64,000 bases of DNA from Camillea tinctor (Eukaryota > Ascomycota > Sordariomycetes > Xylariales > Xylariaceae): positions 310,001 through 374,000 of the forward strand of contig MU394063.1 of the NCBI GenBank assembly GCA_022578605.1. Direction: 5' to 3'. The translations under genes were made by a program, and so were the position numbers. Each line of letters begins with the position of its first letter. The first letter of the stretch is position 1. Of the stretch, positions 34,873 through 44,560 are shown one piece after another. The notes below the pieces were generated by a model. It saw nothing but the letters and a program-made list of their open reading frames with translations. It did no database searches and was not told where the DNA came from.

Positions 34873-36663
34873 TCAAAGTGACTCGAAATTCCGCTCACGT
34901 TCATGATGGAGAAGCTCATCGAGAGCAGACATGTATGTACTCATGGATTCCAATCGACCATTAGTAGCGTCTGAAATGCCCTGCATCCCTGAACAACTAG
35001 AATCTGGTTCCGGTAGGATCGCAATAGAGAGTGTAGAAATATGTTCGGACACTAGCTGTTCGCAAGTCGAGAGAAGCGAGGGTCTGTGTGAACATAAGGC
35101 ATTTCCATCTCCAATAAGTATTAACAGTTTTCGGCTATCCGCATTCTTCTTGAAGAGATCATAGGCCTCTTTAAGGCAATGGGTATAGTCCTCAGAGTCT
35201 CCTCCATCATGAGTATCCATGATTTGAAATGTTGCCTCGGAAATAGCCTCGACGGGGTACGAGGCAAGATGACTATAACCACCGTGAATCACAACCCCGA
35301 CTTGAATGTTCTCATTGACTGACTTGACCATATGTAGTACATCTCTGTAGACTTGCTTGACCTCATGAATGACCGGGGTGACACTACCGCTAATGTCAAC
35401 ACAGATGATGATTGTCTGGGGGGAGGGCTTGCTTGACTTTTCAAGCTCCTGAAGACTCAGCAGTTTTTGCGATTCCGCGAGGGATTGATCGCGCGCCTTC
35501 TCCAGCTCCTGCACTTTCTTCAATTCTTGTGCAAGATGATTTTCTGCCTCTGCGTGAAGCCTCTCTGCATTGTCCTTTTTCTTGACAGCGTCCGCACAAG
35601 CAGAGCGGAGGGTGTCAATTTCCCGTTTGAGGGTTTTAGCCTCGGCACCTTTGGAACCTAGACGTTGCTGGAGGTCACGTTCGCGTGACTCGTGTGACTT
35701 CTCCATATTGGAAATAGTTTTAATCACCTCATGATGCTTTTTACCTAGCTCGTCGTGCGCAAGAGTAAGGTCGTATAGCTTGGTTTGGCATGTCTCTAGC
35801 TCCTGGCTCAGTTTCTCGACCTGGTCGGACTGTCGGACCCAATTCTCGAGAACATCATCATACGCCTCCTGAAGTATGTGGTGATCTACGATCGACTTCT
35901 CGAGCTTCTTGGTTGTTTCATCAAGCCTTGTCTTCAACTCAACGATTTCTTCCCGCATAGCCTTCTCTCGTTGAGCCGCATCGATAGCCTGACATTCACG
36001 TTGTTGGTTTGCATCATTGAGAATTCCATGAAGTCTGGTACATTCAATCTCAAGCGCCTCGTTCCTAAAAGTGAAACCAGCTAATTCATCTTTGAGACTG
36101 ATGATTTGAGCTTCCAAATCAACACACATCTTGTGTTTATCACTGAGTTGAATTGCTAGTTCAATCCGCTGTACACTCAACGCTTGTTCTCTTCTGCGAG
36201 ATATATCACGCCGTGTGTCTGACAAAGACTGACCGCATATTGAAGTCTGAGTCCGTGGGGTCACAGTGACGTGATTAGAATCTACCGATGTAGAATATCG
36301 AGACGTTTCGGTTGTTTTAGCGGTATCTGATTTTTCCTCAGACGGGTCTGTTGTAGGGACGTTTGACCGTTGAGACGTCGATGAGGTGGTTGACATGGTC
36401 ATCTTCGTGTTTAAAGACGCCACAAGTGGCATTCGAGGTGCGTTATTGTTCTCCATGATTCTTTTCAAACAGGCTCTAGAGTAGGTAGCATATGTATGAT
36501 CGTGGCAAATATGGCAATAACGAGTAAATTCTTGTTCAAGAAGGATACTTTGGTTAATATCCGGATGGTCCCAGATACAGAAATACTCCCACTGGGGAGG
36601 AAGCTCCCTTGACCTTATAAGAAAAAGGCCTCTTTCTTGGATACTTGACAAAATACCTATCAC
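34873..36663 (-). CDS. coiled-coil protein with C-terminal von Willebrand factor A domain
   Basis: 596 aa from the Met at 36663; a later Met at 36456 (MENNNAPRMP) is an alternative, and an upstream exon cannot be excluded. Residues 27-65 are Cys/His-rich (EYFCIWDH ... YCHICHDHTYATYSRACL) and may bind zinc. A Ser/Thr-rich linker follows, then about 250 residues of heptad-rich coiled coil (about 155-410; VELKTRLDETTKKLE, QELETCQTKLYDL). The C-terminal 180 residues form a vWA domain: TIIICVDISGSVTPV at 417-431 gives the MIDAS DxSxS, with DGGDSED and LLILIGDGN following. vWA domains bind metal and partner proteins. I do not recognise the architecture as a named family. It faces away from the AAA+ gene at 37531 with 867 bp between the assumed starts. 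Confidence 0.78.
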   Translation of the reverse strand: MIGILSSIQERGLFLIRSRELPPQWEYFCIWDHPDINQSILLEQEFTRYCHICHDHTYATYSRACLKRIMENNNAPRMPLVASLNTKMTMSTTSSTSQRSNVPTTDPSEEKSDTAKTTETSRYSTSVDSNHVTVTPRTQTSICGQSLSDTRRDISRRREQALSVQRIELAIQLSDKHKMCVDLEAQIISLKDELAGFTFRNEALEIECTRLHGILNDANQQRECQAIDAAQREKAMREEIVELKTRLDETTKKLEKSIVDHHILQEAYDDVLENWVRQSDQVEKLSQELETCQTKLYDLTLAHDELGKKHHEVIKTISNMEKSHESRERDLQQRLGSKGAEAKTLKREIDTLRSACADAVKKKDNAERLHAEAENHLAQELKKVQELEKARDQSLAESQKLLSLQELEKSSKPSPQTIIICVDISGSVTPVIHEVKQVYRDVLHMVKSVNENIQVGVVIHGGYSHLASYPVEAISEATFQIMDTHDGGDSEDYTHCLKEAYDLFKKNADSRKLLILIGDGNALCSHRPSLLSTCEQLVSEHISTLSIAILPEPDSSCSGMQGISDATNGRLESMSTYMSALDELLHHERERNFESL

Positions 36664-37530
36664 ACAGAAACGTTAGCCTCCTAGACACAGTGTGGAAGTA
36701 CTGATCAGATATAATCCTAGTTAAGACAATGCAAACAGGAATCGGGAACCAAACATGCACACCATCGAAGTGAAGGTGGGTTACCACACCTTTTCCAAAT
36801 ATATCTAGCAACTACTAACCTTATCCGTTGTAGAAATGCCCAGTTAGAAATAGAAGCAATATAGGCTCTGTGCTTGATATAGGCTTCCTTGCCTTAATCA
36901 ACCATGCAATGGGATAATATAGGAAGAGTAGAATGACAGCATTTCCCTTCTTTCGCCATCATATTCTATAACATCGAATAATGCTGACTGGCTGAGGTCT
37001 TTATGAAGTATAGTCCAGTTCGTTTGTATCGGTGAGTTTCAGGCTGTCAAGCTACCATTGTTCGTTGAAGGCTGGTGGATACCTTCTCACAGTAATTGCA
37101 ACTAATCAGGGAATTCGGCAAGTGAATTGTGTGTTGTAACTATCTGAGAGTAAAGGTGCGTACCATGGAGCACTGCTACGGCTTAAATACTTAGGTACAT
37201 AGAAGTTTGCTACACTGTACGCTGGCGTGTTTCTTCAACAATAGGTTACTCCATTGTTCCATCTATCCACAATTGGTGGCCGCATTAACCAGCTTCCAAC
37301 ATTCATATATGTAACTAGCCGACTGAGTCAAGACAGTATCTAAGTAGAACTAACAACGCACTGACATGAAATAAAGCCATGTTATGGATCCGTATTCTGA
37401 CTTTGGAAAGCTTGAAGAGGCAATCATATAATACTTAAGGTGGCAGTATGATCCTTGAACTCCCTCCTTAGTTGCTTTGAACTGCATACTTAATCCACTC
37501 TTAAAATCAACATCCTACAACCCGAACATC
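36664..37530. other. divergent intergenic region of the vWA / AAA+ pair
   Basis: This is the presumed shared promoter region. Its middle (37065-37296) is a repeat that recurs directly on the other side of the AAA+ gene (40744-40935). The minus-strand frame at 36554-36811 may mark an extra 5' exon of the vWA gene but has no motif. Confidence 0.45.
37065..37296 (+). repeat. direct repeat, left copy, flanking the AAA+ gene
   Basis: Nearly identical to 40744-40935 over blocks such as AATCAGGGAATTCGGCAAG, TGAATTGTGTGTTGTAAC and ACCATGGAGCACTGCTACG. The left copy has about 35 bp that are missing from the right copy near its end. Confidence 0.85.
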
Positions 37531-39644
37531 ATGCCTTCCCATGCACTAGATGAGGGTGTGCGTCAGATTATTACTCAGTATCCTGGGTGTTCTGAAGATA
37601 TAGCAAGACATTGCTTGGAGGTCAGATTATCTGCACCATTCAAGACGATGTTGAGAATATTGACAAGTTATAGCGTTGTGGAAATGATGTTGATAAGGCC
37701 AAAGATTTGTACCATGACATTGCGGTTCGGGACTCTCCTACTATTGTCAAGGATTTAGTTAACTTTTGGTTAGAAATTCATGCCACCAGACCCTCCATCC
37801 GATGACGATGACGCCCAGAGCCAACTGGATCATGATGACAATAATCAGGTCGGGAGCGACACAGCTAATGAAGTAGAAAGCCAATATGAGATCATTGATA
37901 AAGACTACCCGTGGATGCCAAAGTTACCAATCCTACAGGTTCCGGATGGATTCAACACCACTGGTCCTCGCGACTCAACTGTCGTAGACGTTGGCGAGAT
38001 CCTTGCTGCAGTCCAGGAGGGTCGATTTGATACTGACAGCCTCCGCAAGTATCTAGGCTATTATAGCGGGGAAATTCTAAATGTGCAGCTGAATGCCGAC
38101 GTAGATGGGTATCCAGCAATGTTCTACATCGTCTCGACGAATAACTCTGGCATCATTAGAGAGTGGATCAAGCATGGGGGCGACCCAAATACGACATGGG
38201 GACCCGATGCCTTTCCAGTGATCGCGTTTTCTGTGCTGAATGGGGGACGGACCATGGCTGAGGCCTCAAGAACACTCGCTACCCTTTTGCGATTTGGCGC
38301 AGACCCTCGAGCCATCCCTAAATTCTTCTATGACCCATATAGCCGGGATTTGCCGAATGACGGGCCAACTGAGGAAGAACTCGACAACAACGACGCCCCC
38401 AAGAAGTGGTGTACAACGGATGCGGGTGCACATCTTGCTAGGTCCCTGAGCCTCTCCCAGAGATACGATCTCTATAGAGCTAGCAAGATCCAACCGCACT
38501 CTGGCCGTGAGAAAGAGCTGCTCACTCGACAGGGCGCTGAGGAAGTTTTGGGCCTTCACCAAATGATCGTTGCCCAATCAATCGCTACTCGTTGGCTTCA
38601 AAAGAAGCTACTTGCGTGAGTCTGAGATACCATAGAAACATACCGTCTATAGCTAACCAGTATTACAAGTTACTTGGCTCGACAGAAAAATAAGCCACTG
38701 GTATTGGTTTTCGCAGGCCCTAGTGGCCATGGGAAGACGGAGCTAGCTCAAAGATTCCGTGATCTAATGTCACTAGAATCGCATACAGTAGACTGCACCA
38801 ATGTCAAGCAGGATGTCGAATTGTTCGGACCGCGTCCTCCTTTTTCTGGAAATGAGAACGGCTCTGCTCTGAACAATTTCTTGGTTCGTAAGGCGGGAGA
38901 ACGGTGTATTGTCTTCATGGACGAGTTCGAAAAAACGAGCAAAGACATTCAGAATACATTATTACTACCTTTCCAAGACGGTCAGTGAACTCAATACCTC
39001 CTTAATATTTATATGATACTAACATAAGTCCAAAAGGCAAGTATGAAGATCGCCGCACTGGGAAGAGTATTGACTGTTCCAAGTCCATTTGGATTCTCGC
39101 TACGAATCAGCTGGATGGTGTCATCCAAGCCTTCTGTAAAACCAACGAGCAGGTGCTCTTCTACTCAGAAGACGAGGATGCTCAAGACAAACTGGTGGAG
39201 AAGCTCTGCCGCCAGCTCCGGAAGGAATTTGTTGGGCACTTCGGCGCACCCTTAGGCGGTCGTATCACGGAAATCTTACCTTTCCTGGTCTTCGCGGCAC
39301 CAGAGTCTGCTGTTATAGTTCATAAAGCGTTGATGGACTTGGAGACCGAACTCGCCCGACGAGTCCATCTAGCTCTCAACAAAGACCAAGATGTCTACGT
39401 TGGAAACATTAGCATGCGTATCAAGAACGATGCATCAGTGTGCTCCACGATAGCGAACGAGGAGTATGATAAGCAGACTGGCGCACGCAGCATTTTTCTA
39501 GCCGTGGAGAGATTGGTAGCGGATCCGCTAGTTGGCCAATACTTGAAAGATGGCGACATGTTTGACGAGGGCCAGGAAACTACTCACTTTGTCATTGATC
39601 GAAATGTCGATGGGGAGGTTGAGGTCAGACTTGCAGTACAATGA
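37531..39644 (+). CDS. Clp-type AAA+ ATPase with N-terminal repeat region
   Basis: Exons: 37531-37620 (MPSHALDEGVRQI), 37674-38615, 38670-38980 and 39037-39644, about 650 aa. The N-terminal part reads EDIARHCLE-RCGNDVDKAKDLY, then an acidic linker and a helical, ankyrin-like region (YPAMFYIVSTNNSGIIREWI ... HGGDPNTTWG, LATLLRFGADPRAI). The ATPase core has Walker A FAGPSGHGKTELAQRF, Walker B CIVFMDEFEK, sensor-1 SIWILATNQLD, followed by a Clp-like C-terminal small domain (YDKQTGARSIFLAVER with the sensor-2 Arg). It thus resembles the second ATPase module of ClpB/Hsp104-type unfoldases, here as a single ring domain. Exon 2 carries an apparent one-base frame shift between 37760 and 37800. A start at the ATG 37780 would avoid it but lose the N-terminus. 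The partner may be the divergent vWA protein. Confidence 0.78.
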
Positions 39645-40550
39645 TATGAGGGGATTATTTAAGTGTAGGGAGATACCTAGAATGATGATGTCTAACTTGA
39701 GCATCTCTGCAAGCCTAGATAGGTATTGATCCTTGAAATAGGGGTTGAGTGGGGAAACTCCAGCCATAAGTTGTGAGAAGAATAATCATTAATATGAAGC
39801 CAGTGTAACATCGATATGGAGTTTCATCAGATTGAGCCTTTACATTCTGAGTCCTCCTTCTTGATTTGAAGAAGTTGTATCCCTATTTATGCTACACTGC
39901 CAAACCACCTCATATATTAATACCACATACCTATTCCATACACCATCTCACAGTCGATTTATAATAGTAACTCCTGGAAAACTTAACATAAGTCTCATCC
40001 AATAGACTTATAAGTCCACAAACTACACCAACACCATAACACCACTTAGCTGTCTCTCACTCGAATCTAAATGCCCCCTTCTCGCTGATCGGCTCAAACC
40101 CTTCCGGCCACACCACCTTACCCAGGTCTCCCTCACAGTTATCTATATCCTCCACTGACCAAGCTACACTTATTTTTAAGTAATTTGTAAAATGGAGGTC
40201 TCGTCACACATTGGAGTCGGTGTCCATCGAGGCTGTCAAGTTGAGTAGGTTCTACAACCCAGCTAGGCCCCACCCACTTCTTGCCTCCTGTAACAACAAC
40301 TTTGAGGCATTTTCGCCCAATTGCTGGACTGAAAAATTCCCGCTTACTGCCTTAATTACGGTACGAATATGAGGATATTACGTGGAGAATGAAGTAATTA
40401 TTATTAAGTTGTTTTTTTGCTTTGCTTTACGCTTATGTTTTGTTTTAGTGTATTTGGTTGTTTTTTTGCGTTTGTTAGATAGGCTTGGCTATTTTAGGTT
40501 TGGCCAACGAAGCTACGGTTCGAACCTACGCAAAGACCCCCAAAGACCAC
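39645..40550. other. intergenic, no gene recognised
   Basis: AT-rich 3' flank of the AAA+ gene, then T-rich sequence. Frames are short. The frame at 40382-40612 runs into the tRNA-like segment and is not considered real. Confidence 0.4.
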
Positions 40551-40632
40551 GGCCTTATGGCGCAGTGGTTAAGCGTTTGGCTCACTGTGGTGTGGAAACT
40601 ACCAGTGCGTAGGTTCGAATTCTGCTGTGGCC
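40551..40632 (+). ncRNA. tRNA-like sequence (pseudo-tRNA or SINE head)
   Basis: An 82-nt segment with a good A box (TGGCGCAGTGG) and B box (GGTTCGAATTC) at tRNA spacing. Its ends GGCCTTA and TGTGGCC pair apart from one mismatch, and the T arm (GTAGG/TCTGC) pairs with wobbles. I could not find a convincing anticodon stem, so a working tRNA is unlikely. A tRNA pseudogene or the polymerase III head of a SINE fits better. Confidence 0.45.
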
Positions 40633-40743
40633 TCCTGCAATTCTTAAGCCTTGAAAGGGGGCTTTAGAATTACAGCGACCTTTTCTTTAAATATATGGTT
40701 AGGTTTTTTTTTTAGCGCTGACCTTTTATATATTAAACCTATT

Positions 40744-40935
40744 TGAAGGCTTGTGGAGGCCTTCGCACAGTAATTACAGCTAATCAGGGAATTCGGCAAG
40801 TGAATTGTGTGTTGTAACTATCTAAGAGCAAAGGTGCGTACCATGGAGCACTGCTACGGTTTAAATACATAAATGTTTGCTACACTGTACACTAGTGTGT
40901 TTGTTCCACAATAGGTGGCTGCATATACCAGCTGT
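40744..40935 (+). repeat. direct repeat, right copy, flanking the AAA+ gene
   Basis: Second copy of 37065-37296. The differences are mainly C->T/G->A transitions (for example ACGGCTT versus ACGGTTT, GCTGGCG versus ACTAGTG) plus one internal deletion. Confidence 0.85.
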
Positions 40936-41295
40936 TAACACTATTTTATTAAAGCGGTATTTTTTTAATTATTAAAGTTTTTTTTATATTATTAACATAT
41001 TAATATAAAGTTTTTTTTAAAAAATTATTATTTTAATTATTTTATATTTTATATAAAATGCAGGTTTATAATATATAATAATTAAATAAATTTATTTAAA
41101 CGTTAAAAATTAACACGGTTTTATTAAGTTTAATAAAGTTATGTAATTTTATATATTAATAAACTTTTTTAACAATTAATTATATTTTTATTATTAATTT
41201 TATAATAATTTTTTAATAATTTTTTTATAATTTTTTAAGTTTATTTTTTATTTATTTTTTTAAACTTTATTTAATAAACTTTATTTTTATTAATG

Positions 41296-41463
41296 CAATC
41301 ACTATATATTAAGGGGTGTATAGCACCCCACATAAATAAAATAAGATAAGGACTAGTACTAGCACTAATAAATAAGATAAAAAAATAGCAATATTTAATG
41401 TTGCACTTTCTCATCTTTTTACATACTTATAATACTACTTTATACTGCCACATTTTGCATTAT
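41296..41463 (+). repeat. RIP-affected direct repeat, unit 1
   Basis: Aligns with 41572-41760 in the same orientation: GTGTATAGCACCCCACATAA here versus GTGCATAACACCCTATATAA there, and CACTTTCTCATC versus CACTTTTTTATT. The changes are almost all C->T or G->A. Confidence 0.75.
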
Positions 41464-41571
41464 TTATTAAAAACGTGTTTTTATAATAAATTAAATTAAA
41501 TTTATAAAATAATAAAATATATTTATTTTTTATTAATAATTATATAATAAAAATAAATATATATTTTTAAT

Positions 41572-41760
41572 GTAATCATTATATATTAAAAGGTGCATAA
41601 CACCCTATATAAATAAAATAAAGACTAATATTAACATTAATAAATAAAATAAAAAAATAATAATATTTAATGTGCAGCGTAGCTGTATATTTAACGTTAC
41701 ACTTTTTTATTTTTTTACATATTTATAATATTACTTTATATTGCTATATTTTACATTAAT
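41572..41760 (+). repeat. RIP-affected direct repeat, unit 2
   Basis: Second unit, offset by about 276 bp from the first and more heavily converted to A/T. It carries a short insertion near GTGCAGCGTAGCTG. Confidence 0.75.
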
Positions 41761-42348
41761 TAATACTTTTTTTTAATTTTTATAAAATAATTAAAACTTT
41801 AAAAATTTTAATTATTTATTTATAATATAATTAACATTTATTTTATTTTTTATAATAAAATTATTATAAATTATTTATTTATTTATTAATGGTTATATAA
41901 TAAAAAATAAAAAAATAATTATATATTTTATATATAAATAAATTATTATAATAAGTTTATTATAAATAATAATTAAAAGCTTTATAACTTTAATTATTTT
42001 ATATAAAAATTATAAAAAAGTTAATAATGTTTTTAACTTTTTAATTAAATAGTTCTTTTATTAAAAACATTTAAATATACCAGTTTTTGTTTTTTTATTT
42101 TTTATTATTATGTTTTTTTTATTATATATATATATACTTATATTAATTAATATTACTAAATATATAACAATTTAAAATAAATATAAAAAACTATTATTAA
42201 TATTTTATATTTTTATTTAAAAATATAACAATATAAAATATAATAATAATAACATTAATATTATTATTATATTTATTATAGCTTAAAAACAATAAATTAA
42301 ACAATTATAAAACCTTTAATATTATATAACCTTTTTACATTAACTTTA

Positions 42349-42920
42349 TATAACTTACACTTTAACCTTTCACGTTAAGGCCGTTATACTTTCGGTAATT
42401 AACCCTTTAACTCTTATATGTCAAGGCAAAAATGGCTTGGTGGTTTAATATTAGCAAAGGAGTTTACCGGACCTTAAATACAAGGGATAAAATGGATGGA
42501 ATAGATGGAGTAAATGGAATGGTTTATAATGACTTCATTATAAAAGAAAATAAAGTGAGTGTTGGTTATATCATAAATGATGACTAAGGGCCCCATGACC
42601 TTAGTTATTTCAAGGGACTACAAAAGGGTTAGTAACGCTTTTAACCTTTCAACTAAATAGTTCTTTTATGAGAGACACTTGAATACACCAGTCTCCAACC
42701 CTTTTATTTGTTATTATGTTTTCCTTTTTACGTACGTTCATATGCCCATAAGGCATACCAACATACCAACATTTACCTAATCTTATTGTGTTTAAAGTTT
42801 AGCAAACTCTTTAGCTAATACCGAATTACCGAGCCATTTTTGCTTTAACGTATAGGAGTTAAAGGCATGATTACTGAGGGTATGACGGCCTTGGCGTGAG
42901 GGGTTGAAGTGTGGGTTGTA
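42349..42920. mobile_element. foldback/MITE-like element with about 130-bp inverted ends
   Basis: The first ~130 bp (CACTTTAACCTTTCACGTTA ... AAAAATGGCTTGG ... AGGAGTTTACCG) match the reverse complement of the last ~130 bp (CACTTCAACCCCTCACGCCA ... AAAAATGGCTCGG). Differences are nearly all transitions. The interior (about 42530-42740) also matches 41900-42130, which is a more strongly AT-converted copy. There is no coding capacity, so the element is non-autonomous. Confidence 0.7.
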
Positions 42921-43014
42921 TTGTCACAGTTCCACTGCTGCCTAGCAGCTGTTACTGTGGAGATTGTGCATAAACCTTTTACACGTATGCTTAGGGGCTG
43001 TTCGGCAACTTTAG

Positions 43015-44198
43015 GGGGATGTTTGGCAACTTCAGCAAAAAAGGTGCTGAATCCTTAAAGGGCAATGGCCCGTGCCAGTGACTTCGACGAGCAGGGGGGA
43101 TTTTCCGACATGTATCTGTGGGGCTATATAGTGACTTACGCACGAGCTAAAAGTCAGCGCACTAGTTTCGCTAAATTTTTTATCGGCGATGCACCTAATA
43201 AATAAGGGGGTGGTCATGCACTTTAGCAACACCATGCTTAATACCCACAAGCTGCTTATTCAATAAAGCGTTCACGGTAAAAAGCAGCTAAGCCCCATAT
43301 AATTTCTTAAAAAAAGTGCTACTAAATCCCCACATTAATTAATTTAATAAATATACGCAAAATGGCTTAGTAAATTTTTAAGCTAACTAGCCATTAAATA
43401 TCAGCTTATTTAATGTTTTTTTTTTATTTTAAGTTATACGTTTTACTATAAATAAAGCCATTTACAACTTAAGCTATAAAAGGTTTAAAAACCATTTAAT
43501 AAGTTTTTATAAGAGCTAAGTTCCTTTATAACCGCTAAAAAAGCCTTATAACCAATTAAAAAAGTTAATTAACCTTTTTTTAATACTTTTTAAATCCCTT
43601 ATTAGCTATTATTGCTTTTATTACAACATACCTTATATAACCACGACCTCCATTATAAAAAATAAATATTGCAAATTAATAAAATACCTGCAATAAAGTA
43701 ATAATTATAGTGGTTATAAAGGTTACTTGTTAATTAATTTAACTAACTAGTTAATATACAGGTTTATACGCAAAATTAGGCAATGTACATACTAAAACAC
43801 TAAAAACTATCGTGAGATTTTTCAATAAGCACAAGCCCTAATAACATAAAAAGTAAAAAGTCAGCAATCAATTCAACATCGTAAGGTTAAAAGTTAAATG
43901 TTTAAACGAACAATTTAGGTTAATAGCATAGCCAGCAAAAGCGATTGCTATGTAAAGCAGCTTTTTTGCTAGGATAACACAGACCTAAGCATAATCCTGC
44001 TTTTTTTCCATGACCATCCCCTAAGCATTATTTCGCTGAATATGGAGTTTCAGTCATATAGCAGTTTCGAGGCAGTTGAATTCTACAAAAGCAGAACTAG
44101 AAATTCCGAATTACTCCACTAAAAAGCATTAACCGTGTAAGTAGGTACCTCCTACCGCCCTATAAGTTTAATCCTGCTGAATGTTGCCAAACATCCCC
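43015..44198. mobile_element. degraded DNA transposon with inverted ends and TAG target duplication
   Basis: Begins GGGGATGTTTGGCAAC, then TTCAGCA; ends with the inverse (GCTGAATGTTGCCAAACATC then CCC). It is flanked by TAG at 43012-43014 and 44199-44201. The length is 1184 bp, and the interior is AT-rich with no intact transposase. A partial TIR-like sequence (GGGGCTGTTCGGCAAC) sits just outside the left end, suggesting nested insertion. Confidence 0.65.
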
Positions 44199-44560
44199 TA
44201 GGCAAACCGCGACAAAGGTACTAGCATGGTCCATTGCCTTGTATGGCATTTAGTAGCTCTTTGCTGAACCAAAAAAACACGCCTTAAGTTTGTTAGGTTA
44301 ACTTTAATTCTTACTTCAAGCAGCTACTGGGTTGGTGAGGAAGGTGCTTACAGCCACCCTCAGGAGGTATAAAAGAGGGGTCGGACACTCCAGTTCAGTA
44401 CCTTTGATCACCGACATCTTTACAACTAATTCATTTATTTTCTGGCTGTGCCGTACTCCACCAGATCCTTAGTACTACATGCTCATCCGTACCAATCCAG
44501 AACTGTCCTAACTCATCCTGATCAACAACTGCACTCTCGAAACGCCCTGATTCCACCCCA

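Larger units (their letters stand above)
40633..44560. other. AT-rich RIP island
   Basis: About 3.9 kb, with the 41-42.3 kb part almost lacking G and C. It contains the right copy of the direct repeat flanking the AAA+ gene, duplicated segments that differ by C->T and G->A, a foldback element (42349-42920) and an element with a TAG target duplication (43015-44198). No intact gene is visible. The last 350 bp regain normal composition and form the promoter of the kinase-like gene at 44561. Confidence 0.8.
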
